DNA of 64,000 nt from Sulfidibacter corallicola (GTDB taxonomy: Bacteria; Acidobacteriota; Holophagae; Acanthopleuribacterales; Acanthopleuribacteraceae). The stretch spans positions 7,558,256 through 7,622,255 of the forward strand of contig NZ_CP071793.1 in the NCBI RefSeq assembly GCF_017498545.1, read 5' to 3'. Position numbers and translations under genes: made by a program. Shown in pieces: positions 38,992 through 47,752 of the stretch. Position 1 is the stretch's first letter, and the number at the start of each line of letters is the position of its first letter. The notes under the pieces were generated by a model. It saw nothing but the letters and a program-made list of their open reading frames with translations. It did no database searches and was not told the DNA's origin.

Positions 38992-39675
38992 TGGGACATC
39001 CTTCCGGTTGCCCGGAACCCTTGCGAGGGCGGGCTCCGCGGCGACGAGGCGTTGTCATGCAGGCCGCGATTCTAGCACCGCTCCCGGGATGGAATTGTGA
39101 GCGGACGGTCGAACTTCGGTGAGATTTCGACGCGAGTTCTCTCCCGAAGCGATTCAACCCAGGGAGAGCCCGCATTCAGAGAGTGTCGTCGTGCCCGGTA
39201 GGTACATCCGCCGGATGTACCCGCCGAAGCGATCCAGCGAGGGTGTGCCCGGATCCAAAGAGTGTGGTCGTGCCCGGCGGGTACATCCGCCGGATGTACC
39301 CGCCGAAGCGATCGAGCCGGGGCGTGCTTGCATGTCGAGAACATCCGCCGGATGTACCCGCCGGAGTGATCCAGCCCCGGTAACCTCGTCTCTCGAGAGA
39401 GACGTCGCCCCGGCCACCCGCACACCGTTCGACACAGGCGGGAGGTGCCACCCTCCGGTCGCACCTCGCCCTCGGTCATGTGGTTCCTGGCTTATGAACC
39501 CAAAGTGTGCGATTCGGGTGGATGCAATCGTGCAAGATGCCGAAGCGAAACGCGTCGAGAAAAGCACGGGCGTACCAGTGAAGCACGTTGAGCATTTTCA
39601 CGATGCGTTGCAGCTCGGCAGATGGTGCGAGTGCGCCGCCAAGGATCGCTCAATTTGGGTTTGACCCGAATGGTT
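38992..39675. repeat. Intergenic region with 80-bp palindrome-bearing repeats
   Basis: About 680 bases without a gene. The palindrome GTACATCCGCCGGATGTAC occurs at 39202-39220 and 39281-39299, with a truncated form at 39341-39355. It is embedded in a direct repeat of about 79 bases (CGTGCCCGG, then the palindrome, then CGCCGAAGCGATC). The stretch 39420-39675 has no feature I can name. The promoter of the leftward aminotransferase gene must lie in 38992-39120. Confidence 0.8.
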
Positions 39676-40284
39676 CTAAAAACGGTTCACCATCGGATCG
39701 AACAACTCGCCTTTCAGCAACTGAATGGGCGACTTGTGGTAGATCTTGACGTCGTGGAAGGGATCCGTAAGGATTTTTGCGGCCCAGACGATTCCGGTCA
39801 TCATGTCATACAACCAGAACAAGTGAATCGTTCGGAAGAGGATGGCTGCGGGAGCCAAGGCCAGCCACATGATGCTGACGTTGTTCAACCAGCCAAGTAC
39901 GTCGTGGTGTGGGCGAAGCAGGCCGAACAGGCTCGGCTCGATGAGCAACACCAAGGGGGACAGCAACCACAGCGACAGCAATATGCGCTTCCGCTTCAGG
40001 TTGTACCCGATCTTGATATCTTCCTTGTGCTCGTGGGTCGCTTCGTTCACATCGTCGTACCCCTTGGGTTCGAAGAAGAAATGTCCGATTTGACGCAGGA
40101 CCATGGCGACGATCCAACCAATCAGGGTCGCGGCCACCGGACTGACGAACAGAAGCACGTAGGAACACAGGAAACTAATCGCACTCAGAAAGTGAAGCGA
40201 TTGATTGATTCGACTGTGGTGGTAATAGCGGTGATCATCCCACCGTTGTTCGCGAAGGTTCTCCAGAAATGTCATAGGTTTCAT
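39676..40284 (-). CDS. Mpo1/DUF962-like integral membrane protein
   Basis: A small membrane protein of 202 residues with about four hydrophobic segments (residues about 32-62, 104-122, 132-155 and a weaker one after it). The N-terminal part HHSRINQSLHFLS followed by a membrane span and then RQIGHFFFEPKG resembles the Mpo1-like (DUF962) pattern, in which conserved histidines bind iron. Mpo1 of yeast is a dioxygenase that shortens 2-hydroxy fatty acids. The resemblance is by eye and limited to the first 75 residues; the C-terminal half looks unrelated. The start at 40284 lies directly behind GGGA, whereas the ATG at 40275 has GGGA at 9 bases and may be the real start. It follows the phosphatidylserine decarboxylase gene on the same strand after 255 bases, which weakly supports a lipid-related role. 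Confidence 0.5.
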   Translation of the reverse strand: MKPMTFLENLREQRWDDHRYYHHSRINQSLHFLSAISFLCSYVLLFVSPVAATLIGWIVAMVLRQIGHFFFEPKGYDDVNEATHEHKEDIKIGYNLKRKRILLSLWLLSPLVLLIEPSLFGLLRPHHDVLGWLNNVSIMWLALAPAAILFRTIHLFWLYDMMTGIVWAAKILTDPFHDVKIYHKSPIQLLKGELFDPMVNRF

Positions 40285-40539
40285 TCCCGTGGAGTCGATC
40301 TCGAATCACAAACCGAATGAAGGTTCGCGGGAAGAAAGATCTTCCGTTGGTTCGCCGGATTCGCTCCATTCGTATCGTTGGAACATCTTGCCAAAGTACC
40401 TCTCATGAAAACCGTTGTCGTGGAGAGGGACAATTCCTGAACTATACAAAAGGCGCCCGGCTCGATGGGTTAGGAAAGCGTTAGCTTTTTCATGGAAGCG
40501 GGATGATTTCGTCCGGCCGTGCGGTGGATGGAGCCGAAA

Positions 40540-41453
40540 TCAGGGCAGCCGCAGCAGGGGTTGACCCATGCGGATCCTGTCTCCGAACGCGACGGCTTCG
40601 TGAAGCTGGTAGTCTTTGTGGGCGAGCACGACGATCGTGGAACCGTGCTGGAAATAGCCCATTTCCTCGCCCTTGGTGAAGGCGGCGTCGCACGCAATGC
40701 GGTTGGGGCCCTTGTAGCGCAGTTCGAGGTTCTGTTCGAGAAAGTGGAGCCGCAGGCTGGCGACCAGGATGGCGGCGATGGGGACCAGGGTCAGCGGCGG
40801 ACGGGACTCGCTGACCTCGAGATCGATGACCGCCCGCTCGTTTTTACAGAAGAGGCGCTCGACGCGCTCCAGTGCGATCGGGTTGACGTTCCAGGTATCG
40901 CCGGAAATGTAGTTCACCTCGCGCACGGCACAGTCGTAGGGCGCGTGGAAGCGGTGGTACATGGTGGATTTGAGCCGAAGTGTGACGTAGGTGCCGTCGC
41001 GGAAACGTGCCACCCGCTCGGGGTCGCCCAGCAGGTCGAGGGCCTCGTAGGGAAAACCCTTGGCCTGAAAAAGCGTGTCGTTCTCGATGCGGCCGTGGGC
41101 GCCGACGACCGCGTCACAAGGGCTGACCATCACTTGGGGATCGGCGTCGATCGGCCGGGCGCCCTCCTTCAATTCGCGAATGAAACACTCGTGCAGGCTC
41201 TTGAACCGCGTCTGCTTGGACTCGTGCAGGTCGAGGTCGTCGGCGAACAGCTTCCACGCGGCGAGCGACACCTTGCAGAGCAATGGATTCTCGATGCGCG
41301 AAAACCAACCGAAAAATAGCGTGGCCCAACGTCGGGGGATGCGGTTGGTCAGCAGAAAATTGATGCGTTCTTGTTGGGTTAGCTGTTTGAGGGGAGAAAT
41401 CGCGGCCTCTTCCTGTTTACGAATGACCCAATCCGGTGTGGAAACACCCCCAT
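40540..41453 (-). CDS. psd: Phosphatidylserine decarboxylase, with frame break in a G run near the start
   Basis: Converts phosphatidylserine to phosphatidylethanolamine at the inner membrane. The family's self-cleavage motif is present near the C-terminus (YFQHGSTIVVLAH; cleavage before Ser yields the pyruvoyl group), and so are the conserved TLRLKSTMYHRFHAPYDC and SPCDAVVGAHG segments. Reading upstream, the frame stays open with family-like sequence (TNRIPRRWATLFFGWFSRIENPLL) up to a stop at 41455-41457, but contains no ATG or GTG. The only good start is the ATG at 41453, which is one base out of frame. It is followed by a run of five G (41447-41451, minus strand), and with four G it would read MGVSTPDWVIRKQEEAA straight into the domain. 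Either the run is a sequencing or assembly error, or expression needs slippage, or a non-standard start is used. The function is otherwise well supported. Confidence 0.88.
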
Positions 41454-41633
41454 TCTACTCGGCTACCGGGTCGAATCAACCGCAAATGCGCGAACCGTAC
41501 GGCCCCCGACAGGCCGTACCGGAAGGAATTTGAAAAATCCCCCCGAAAGGTCGACAGAGCAGCCATCAAAGGGGGCCGCTCGTGGCATAATCGGGGTACT
41601 CCATGAAAACAACCGGTGCAAAGGGAGCTGACC

Positions 41634-42551
41634 ATGACTCAAGCGGACCCTCGTTATCTGGCAGCACGTGATGCGTTGAACGGCCTTTCGGTCGGCGACG
41701 CCTTCGGACAGACCTTTTTCCACACCAACGATCGAGCCGTCTGGTTTCGCGACCGAGCCTTGGCCAAGCCCCCCTGGCGCTGGACGGACGACACGGCGAT
41801 GGCCCTGTCCATCGTCGAGATTTTGGGTGCTTCGGGCGAAATCGACCAAGACGCGCTCGCCGATCGCTTCGCCACCAAATACCGCGAGGAACCGACCCGC
41901 GGCTACGGTGGCGGGGCCCACGACATCCTGGCCCAAATCGGCAGCTTCACCCCCTGGCCGCAAGCTTCCTCCTCCGCGTTCGGCGGCACGGGCTCCATGG
42001 GTAACGGCGCCGCGATGCGGGTCGCCCCGCTCGGCGCCTTCTTCGCACCGGATCTGGATCAGGCCGTGGTTCAGGCCGAGGCGTCCGCCGAGGTCACTCA
42101 CTTCCACACCGAAGGAAAAGCGGGCGCCGTGGCCGTGGCGGTCGCCGCCGCGTTGGCGTGCCGTGCGCGAACGGAGCGGATCGAACGCGGTGCGGCCTTC
42201 ATCGACGCGGTGGCGGAACATCTTCCCGAGTGCCACGTTCGCGAAGGACTCGCCGAAGCGGCGCGGTTGGCACCGGATACACCGATCGCGGCAGTCGCCG
42301 AGAAGCTCGGCAACGGCAGCCGCGTGCTGGCTCAAGACACCGTGCCCCTGGTGATCTGGGTGGCCGCCCATCACCTGGACGATTACGAAGAGGCCCTGTG
42401 GTTGGCCGTTTCCGCGGAGGGCGACATGGATACCACCGCCGCCATGGTCGGCGGCATCGTCGCCTCCAAGGTGGGGACCGAGGGGATCCCGGCCGCCTGG
42501 CTGGAAGCGCGCGAAGCGCTTCCGCCTACCGCCCTCGACGAAGGCTTCTGA
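41634..42551 (+). CDS. ADP-ribosylglycohydrolase family protein (DraG/ARH-like)
   Basis: A 305-residue hydrolase of the ARH/DraG family, which removes ADP-ribose from proteins or small molecules using two Mg ions. The ATG at 41634 has AGGGAG 7 bases upstream. The metal-binding motifs are intact: WTDDTAMAL (residues 50-58) near the N-terminus and GDMDTTAAMVGGI (263-275) near the C-terminus. GLSVGDAFGQ at the beginning is also typical of the family, as is GSMGNGAAMRVAPLG (120-134), which lines the active site. The protein is all-helical and has no signal peptide, so it is cytosolic. It is transcribed away from the decarboxylase gene. No ADP-ribosyltransferase or dinitrogenase partner is in the window, so the target is unknown. 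Confidence 0.92.
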   Translation: MTQADPRYLAARDALNGLSVGDAFGQTFFHTNDRAVWFRDRALAKPPWRWTDDTAMALSIVEILGASGEIDQDALADRFATKYREEPTRGYGGGAHDILAQIGSFTPWPQASSSAFGGTGSMGNGAAMRVAPLGAFFAPDLDQAVVQAEASAEVTHFHTEGKAGAVAVAVAAALACRARTERIERGAAFIDAVAEHLPECHVREGLAEAARLAPDTPIAAVAEKLGNGSRVLAQDTVPLVIWVAAHHLDDYEEALWLAVSAEGDMDTTAAMVGGIVASKVGTEGIPAAWLEAREALPPTALDEGF

Positions 42552-43054
42552 TTCCCTAATTCTTCGTCCGTTATTGCGTTCCTGAACGTTAACCAATAGA
42601 ACCCGACCTGAAGTTGGAAGAGGGCCCGGACGGATTGCAGAGACTGACTTTGAAGGACCCCAAAGGGATTCGCTTTGCCATTCCCCTCGAATGAATGGGC
42701 GCTCGCGACCCGGCCGACCGGTGCCCGTTCCGCATGATCCCATTGGCCCGGGGGTCGGGAGAAGTGGGTGAATACCCGCTTTTTGGATAAATATTTTGCG
42801 ACCCATAACTTGTGCCCCTTCGGAAGCGGAGATGCCGGCACCTGATCATCCCGCGATTTTTCGGGCAATCCGCTGCCCTCGAGATGGGGACCCGGATCGA
42901 CCGATGTGACGAGCCCCATCGGCGTCGCGCGATTGGGTACCTGCGATCGAGGTCCGCCGACATCCTGGCCGAAGCCACCTCGGGCAAGATTTAGTGGCGG
43001 TGTTTTTTGCAAAATGGCGAAAGAGTCGAGTGTAGCGGAAATCACGTAATTGCT
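42552..43054. other. Intergenic region upstream of the TonB receptor regulatory segment
   Basis: About 500 bases between the ADP-ribosylglycohydrolase gene and the receptor promoter. No reading frame with a ribosome-binding site, no clear hairpin with a T run and no repeat relationship to the other intergenic regions was seen. Confidence 0.5.
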
Positions 43055-43083
43055 TGACAGCGGGGAATGCAGCACTTAGTTTA
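43055..43083 (+). promoter_or_regulatory. Candidate sigma-70 promoter of the TonB receptor gene
   Basis: TTGACA at 43055-43060, a 17-base spacer and TAGTTT at 43078-43083. The -35 is a perfect consensus and the -10 is poor. It lies about 125 bases before the start codon, directly ahead of a LacI-type operator, which fits a repressible promoter. Confidence 0.55.
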
Positions 43084-43085
43084 AT

Positions 43086-43099
43086 GGTAACGCTAACAT
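43086..43099 (+). promoter_or_regulatory. LacI-type operator 1 (TonB receptor)
   Basis: TGGTAACGCTAACA matches the palindrome TGTTAGCGCTAACA at 12 of 14 positions. It lies immediately after the -10 element, where binding of a LacI/GalR-family regulator would block transcription. Confidence 0.7.
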
Positions 43100-43173
43100 A
43101 AACATCATGACGCCATCATGAAGCAATAGCGCTTGCCCTAAGCATTTTTCCGTCCTGGAGAATTGCTTCGGTG

Positions 43174-43187
43174 TGTTAGCGTTACCG
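43174..43187 (+). promoter_or_regulatory. LacI-type operator 2 (TonB receptor)
   Basis: TGTTAGCGTTACCG matches the same palindrome at 11 of 14 positions. It is almost the exact inverted copy of operator 1 and lies 88 bases downstream of it, about 22 bases before the start codon. Two spaced operators suggest looping or cooperative binding. Confidence 0.65.
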
Positions 43188-43208
43188 TTCACATCCGAGA
43201 GGGTCATC

Positions 43209-46061
43209 ATGAAACGTGCATTCATTTTTTTTGGCTTGTTCTCTCTTGCTTTGGCTTTCGGTCTTGTTCCGTTGGCTTTTGCCCAAGAGTCCGACCAAGC
43301 CGCCTCCCCGCAGCAAGGCTCGCCCGAGGAGGAAGAGGAGATAAAAATCGACGAACAGATGGAGGTTGTCGGCATCCGTCGTTCGTTGACTACCGCGGCT
43401 GAGATCAAAAAAGTCGAGGTCGGTGTGGTAGACGCCATCACGTCCGAGGGCATCGGCCGTTTTCCCGATACCAACCTCGCCGAATCGATGCAGCGCATTC
43501 CCGGCGTGTCCATCGACCGGCGCAACAACGAGGGCAACCAGGTTTCCGTCAGGGGATTTGGCCCCAGTTTCAACCTGGTCACGCTCAACGGCCGCCAAAT
43601 GCCGGCGGCCGCGACCCAGAAACAAGAAGGGGACAGCACGGCCGAACAGAGCCGGGCGTTCAACTTCGCCGAAATTTCACCCGACTCGATCGCCGGGGTC
43701 AAAGTCTACAAGAGTTCGCGGGCCGATGTGACCACGGGCGGCATCGGTGCCACCGTCGACATCAACACGGCCAGGCCCTTCGACCTGGGTGAACGCACCC
43801 TGGTGGGTTCGATCAAGGGGTTGGCGGACACTTCCAATGCCGAGGGCGAGGATTTCACGCCGGAAGCGTCGTTCCTGGTCAGTGACATCTTCCTCGGCGG
43901 CCGTTTCGGCGCGCTGCTCACCGGGTCCTACTCGGTGCGCGACAGCCGCGAGAGTTTTGTGGGCACCGATGGCTGGTTGCGGGTGGGCAACGCCAACATC
44001 GACGACAGCGCCATCGATCGCAGCCTCAACCCGACCGGCCAGGTTTGGCTGCCGCGCAATCTGGTCGTCGACCAGAGCGACCACGAACGCAGCCGTTTCA
44101 ACGGCCAGGCCGTGTTCCAGTTCGTGCCCAACAGCCGATTCAAGGCGACCATCGATTACACGGTGTCGGAGTACGAGGACACCATCGAGCGCAGCCAGAC
44201 CGGGATTTGGTTCGAAAGCCCCAACCCTTCGGGTGCCACCGATGCCAACGGTACGGTCATCAATCCGACCATCAACTCGAATCCGGCCACCAACGTGGGC
44301 GCACTGGATTTCCAAGGGTACAGCGATGTCGTCAAGACCGAAAACGATTCGGTGGGCATCAACCTGGATTTTCAGTTGGCGGACAATCTCAACTTCACCC
44401 TCGATGTCCACGATTCCACGTCGGAAGCCCAGCCGGATGGCATCAGCAGCGACTTTCTGGTGATTCTCTCGGGCCCGTTGGGGGTGTCCACCACGGTCAA
44501 CTACGATGGCGGCGACATCCCGAGCACTAGCATCAACGATTCGGATGTCCCGATCGTCAATCCCCACCTGTCCGGTGGTTACGACGATGCCCACGGTCTG
44601 CGACCCAATATCGACCTACTGCGCAACAAGGGCGTCAAAAACCAGGTCCAGCAGGCCCAGTTCGCTGGTCAATGGGCCAATCTCAGTGGCGGCGCCCTGC
44701 GATCGATCCATTTCGGTGCCGCGGTCACGGATTATGAAATCGATACCTCCTGGATCTTCGACCTGGGTGTCCAGGGCCAGCCGGCCTGTGCCACCTGCAA
44801 CGACCTGGTCACCCTGTCGGAAACGGAATTTACCGAAGTGTTCCCCACGACCTTGATCTTCAATGCGCGCAGTGTGTTCGACGAATTCGTGGGTGGCCTG
44901 CCGTCGGTCTTCGATTTGACCAACGCCAACAAGCACAGGGTCAGCGAAGAAACCACCTCCGCCTACGTGCAATTCGACTGGGAGGCCGAAATCAGCGGCA
45001 TGCCCTTCAAAGCGTTGGGCGGCATCCGCTACGAGAAGACCGACGTCACCGGGACCACCATCCAGAACAACCCCGAGGCCATGGTCTACATCAGCCCCAC
45101 CGAATTCCGCGCTCAGTTTTCGGATGAAGAGACGGCCTACTCCCTGGCCGACGAATACGACGTATTTTTGCCGAGTCTGAGCACCAGCCTGGAATTGCGC
45201 CAAAACCTGATCACCCGTTTCTCCTACGGTCGATCCCTGGCCAGGCCCGACCTGAACAGCATGAAACCCGCTCTTTTAATTGGAGATGCACGGCCAGGAG
45301 GTCCCTATAACGCCTCGCAGGGCAACCCCGGGCTGAAGCCGTACATTTCCGACAATATCGACCTTTCGATCGAGTGGTATTACCAAAACGGCAGCTATGC
45401 GGCCCTGACCTACTTCCGCAAGTGGGTGGACAACTACATCGTCAGCGTCATCAACCAAGGCACCATCGTCGGTGATTTGGGCTTCGAGCTCACCGATCCC
45501 AATCCCCAGGACGATCCCAACTTCCCGGCGAACACGGCCGGCGGTCCCGATGACGAGGTCATCGTTTGGGACATCCTCTCCTTCGAAAACGGCGAGTCGG
45601 CTTCGGTCGACGGTTGGGAACTCGCCCTGCAGCACATGTTCCAGGGCACCGGTTTCGGTGGCCAGCTCAACTTCACCATGGTGGACGGCGACGTGGAGTA
45701 CGATGTTCGCGCCTTGGACCAGTCCGTGGCCCTGACCGGGCTTAGCGATTCGGCCAACCTGGTGGTCTTCTATGAAACCTCCCGCATCAAAATCCGCACG
45801 GCCTACAACTGGCGCGACGAGTTCTTGCTGTCGGCCAACCAGTTGCGGCAGATGAACGAACCGGTCTTCATCGAAGCGTACGGCCAGTGGGATATCCGCC
45901 TGGGTTACGATTTGTTGATGAGAGGCGGGATGACCATCTATGTCGAAGGCCTCAACGTCACGGGCGAGCCCATGAAGGCCCACGGTCGATTCGACAACCA
46001 GTTCCTGCTGTATGCCGAGCAGGAGCCGCGTTACAACGTGGGGCTCCGCTCCCGATTCTGA
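43209..46061 (+). CDS. TonB-dependent outer-membrane receptor (TIGR01782-like)
   Basis: An outer-membrane, TonB-energised uptake receptor of 950 residues, probably for an oligosaccharide. The ATG at 43209 has GAGAGGG about 6 bases upstream. A signal peptide ends around PLAFAQE. After an acidic linker comes a TonB-box-like stretch (EQMEVVGIR), then the plug domain (RRSLTTAAEIKK, FPDTNLAESMQRIPGVSIDRRNNEGNQVSVRG split over 90-130), then a beta-barrel that ends with an aromatic residue (GLRSRF), as expected for outer-membrane barrels. The plug signature is that of the Caulobacter/Xanthomonas TonB receptor family often linked to carbohydrate uptake. Two LacI-type operators precede it. The secreted GH26-like protein 1.7 kb downstream on the other strand carries the same operators, so both probably serve the same glycan. 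Confidence 0.93.
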   Translation: MKRAFIFFGLFSLALAFGLVPLAFAQESDQAASPQQGSPEEEEEIKIDEQMEVVGIRRSLTTAAEIKKVEVGVVDAITSEGIGRFPDTNLAESMQRIPGVSIDRRNNEGNQVSVRGFGPSFNLVTLNGRQMPAAATQKQEGDSTAEQSRAFNFAEISPDSIAGVKVYKSSRADVTTGGIGATVDINTARPFDLGERTLVGSIKGLADTSNAEGEDFTPEASFLVSDIFLGGRFGALLTGSYSVRDSRESFVGTDGWLRVGNANIDDSAIDRSLNPTGQVWLPRNLVVDQSDHERSRFNGQAVFQFVPNSRFKATIDYTVSEYEDTIERSQTGIWFESPNPSGATDANGTVINPTINSNPATNVGALDFQGYSDVVKTENDSVGINLDFQLADNLNFTLDVHDSTSEAQPDGISSDFLVILSGPLGVSTTVNYDGGDIPSTSINDSDVPIVNPHLSGGYDDAHGLRPNIDLLRNKGVKNQVQQAQFAGQWANLSGGALRSIHFGAAVTDYEIDTSWIFDLGVQGQPACATCNDLVTLSETEFTEVFPTTLIFNARSVFDEFVGGLPSVFDLTNANKHRVSEETTSAYVQFDWEAEISGMPFKALGGIRYEKTDVTGTTIQNNPEAMVYISPTEFRAQFSDEETAYSLADEYDVFLPSLSTSLELRQNLITRFSYGRSLARPDLNSMKPALLIGDARPGGPYNASQGNPGLKPYISDNIDLSIEWYYQNGSYAALTYFRKWVDNYIVSVINQGTIVGDLGFELTDPNPQDDPNFPANTAGGPDDEVIVWDILSFENGESASVDGWELALQHMFQGTGFGGQLNFTMVDGDVEYDVRALDQSVALTGLSDSANLVVFYETSRIKIRTAYNWRDEFLLSANQLRQMNEPVFIEAYGQWDIRLGYDLLMRGGMTIYVEGLNVTGEPMKAHGRFDNQFLLYAEQEPRYNVGLRSRF

Positions 46062-46077
46062 GTTTGATTGGTCGCGG

Positions 46078-46131
46078 CCCGATGCTTACGTCTCGTGGGC
46101 ATCGGGTTGCGGTGGTGACTGCTGTTTTTTT
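46078..46131 (+). terminator. Possible terminator of the TonB receptor gene
   Basis: An 8-bp stem, CCCGATGC (46078-46085) with GCATCGGG (46099-46106), starting 17 bases after the stop codon. A T run follows at about 46124-46131, which is further from the stem than usual, so the assignment is tentative. Confidence 0.45.
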
Positions 46132-47049
46132 ACCACGGAGGTCACAGAGGAATGTGAATTGAGCGTCTTTTTTTGAATGAGGCTATATTGTAATCTATAA
46201 TGTTGTTTTGGTTGAAATGATTTCGTGTCATTGCTCGAAACTATGGTTGACAAATTATCTCGTAATTTGAAATTTTTTTAAGCAATAGTAATGTAATTTG
46301 TCTGAGATGGGTCTAGTCTCCGGTAAAACTATATAATCAAACAAGGAAGAAATGAAACCAAGGAGAGCATGGCCGTGGTGTGTCGCCAAATGCCTACCTT
46401 TCCTGGCTTTCGATGTTCATGGGTTCCTGCTTCATTTTTGGGAAGATGAACTCATGGCCCCCGATGTGGTGTATCTTTCTTCGAATCGAGCTGGATTCCT
46501 GATCCATTTTTCTGAAGCTCTCCTGAAACAAAATGGCACCTTTAATCTGAGCTGGGTCTTACCGTCGTCAAATCTTGATCAGGTAGACAGGAATGATCGA
46601 AAACAGGAAAAGCAGAACCATGACGTGTCACCAAATACCGATCCTTTCCTGGCTTCCAACCTTCCTGGTTTCCTGTTTTATTTTCTGGGTTGAATGACCT
46701 ATGACCCATGACCCTACGCCAGAAACCGGGTATGTTGCTTCTTGCTCGAAATCGAGCTGGATATGCCCGCTGGCCCGGGGATCTTGTGAAGAAATGTATC
46801 AGGCTCAACTATGAAGTTGACATGGTGATTGGGTGTGTAAATCGAGCATTCAGTCAAACGATGTTGGCTCAGCGTTCTGGGCGAGCCTGGCGCCATTGGG
46901 ACGGCGCCTCCCCCCAACATGTGGGGACATTCGTGCGCTTCACTCCGATTCATCTCCGACTCTGTGTTTTTCTGGGCAAAAGCTGGCGTGTATCATGGCT
47001 CGGGATGCTCTGTTCCCTCCGCCACCACGGGGGGACTTTGTGATCTCTG
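46132..47049. other. A+T-rich intergenic region with a 65-bp direct repeat
   Basis: About 900 bases without a supportable gene. 46150-46340 is much richer in A+T than anything else in the window. An imperfect direct repeat (CCAAATRCC, then CCTTTCCTGGCTT, GGTTTCCTG and TTTTCTGGG-like text) lies at 46380-46443 and 46625-46690. Two related phrases with ATCGAGCTGGAT occur at about 46485 and 46752. Reading frames here, such as 46352-46693, are composed of these repeats and have atypical codon use. Confidence 0.55.
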
Positions 47050-47600
47050 CGAACTCTCTTGAAACAAAGTCGCTCGGAGTTCCCGGATGCCGAGAGATCC
47101 GTCGTGCCAGGTAGGTTCATCCGCCGGATGAACTTGTCGAAGCGATCCATGATCAGAGTTCCCGCATGCTTTGAGGATCGGCGCGGCAGTAGGTTGGCCG
47201 GCCCGGCCGACACTTCGAAGCGATCCACACTCCGCAGATGCGAGACGCCAAAGAGCGAAGCACCAATAGAAGCAGGAGCTTTGGAATGTGCGACCAGCGG
47301 TCGCACCTACCTGGCATGACAACCCTCTCAGGCAGCCGGGACCACCATTCTAGCTCACTTCGCCTTGTTTCATTCTCGAAATCGAGCGGGTTAGCCCGCT
47401 GGTGCGTGGCTCTTATGTAACAAACTCTGTAAAGCTCGAAGATAAAGATAAAAACCTAAAAAGGCGGATGTGCAGGGAGTTCGTCGAAAAACGTCGGCCC
47501 GGCGGGCCAACTTACTGCAACGACGCCCCTCTCACAAATGCGGGAACTCCCAAACGATTCGCTTCGATTAGTTACCCACCTGAAACCCGGGCCCCCGGCC
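47050..47600. repeat. Dispersed palindromic repeats upstream (3' side) of the GH26 gene
   Basis: Contains a palindrome variant, GTTCATCCGCCGGATGAAC, at about 47115-47134. It also has a 73-bp unit at 47156-47228 that is also found at 36588-36660 and, inverted and shorter, at 28006-28047. A further unit with CGGCCCGGCGGGCCAAC occurs at about 47495. The same vocabulary (GCGGGAACTC, CGAAGCGATCCA) is used in all repeat regions of the window. No gene. Confidence 0.7.
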
Positions 47601-47665
47601 TGGGCGGCGACTCCGTGGTAAAAAATGCGTTCTCGAGCGCATCACTCCAGAAACTCACCGCCTCG

Positions 47666-47697
47666 AAAAAAAGGGCCGGCTCGTCGTGAACCGACCC
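47666..47697 (-). terminator. Intrinsic terminator of the GH26 gene
   Basis: Read on the minus strand: GGGTCGGTTC, loop ACGAC, GAGCCGGCCC (10-bp stem with two G-U pairs), then seven T. It lies about 56 bases past the stop codon and is the best intrinsic terminator in this half of the window. Confidence 0.88.
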
Positions 47698-47752
47698 CCC
47701 TTCGTGGTGTGTCGTATCGCGGGATGGTTCCCCAATCCCATCCGTTGCCGAA

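Noticed and set aside
39192-39360. CRISPR array or integron-type array
   Set aside because: The units carry the same intervening sequence and a palindrome, only two to three copies exist, and there is no integrase or cas gene.
42552-43208. tRNA or other structured RNA gene
   Set aside because: No cloverleaf or conserved RNA motif could be found here or in any other intergenic region by eye.
46352-46693. Small gene of 113 codons
   Set aside because: The sequence consists of two diverged copies of a non-coding repeat and lacks a ribosome-binding site.
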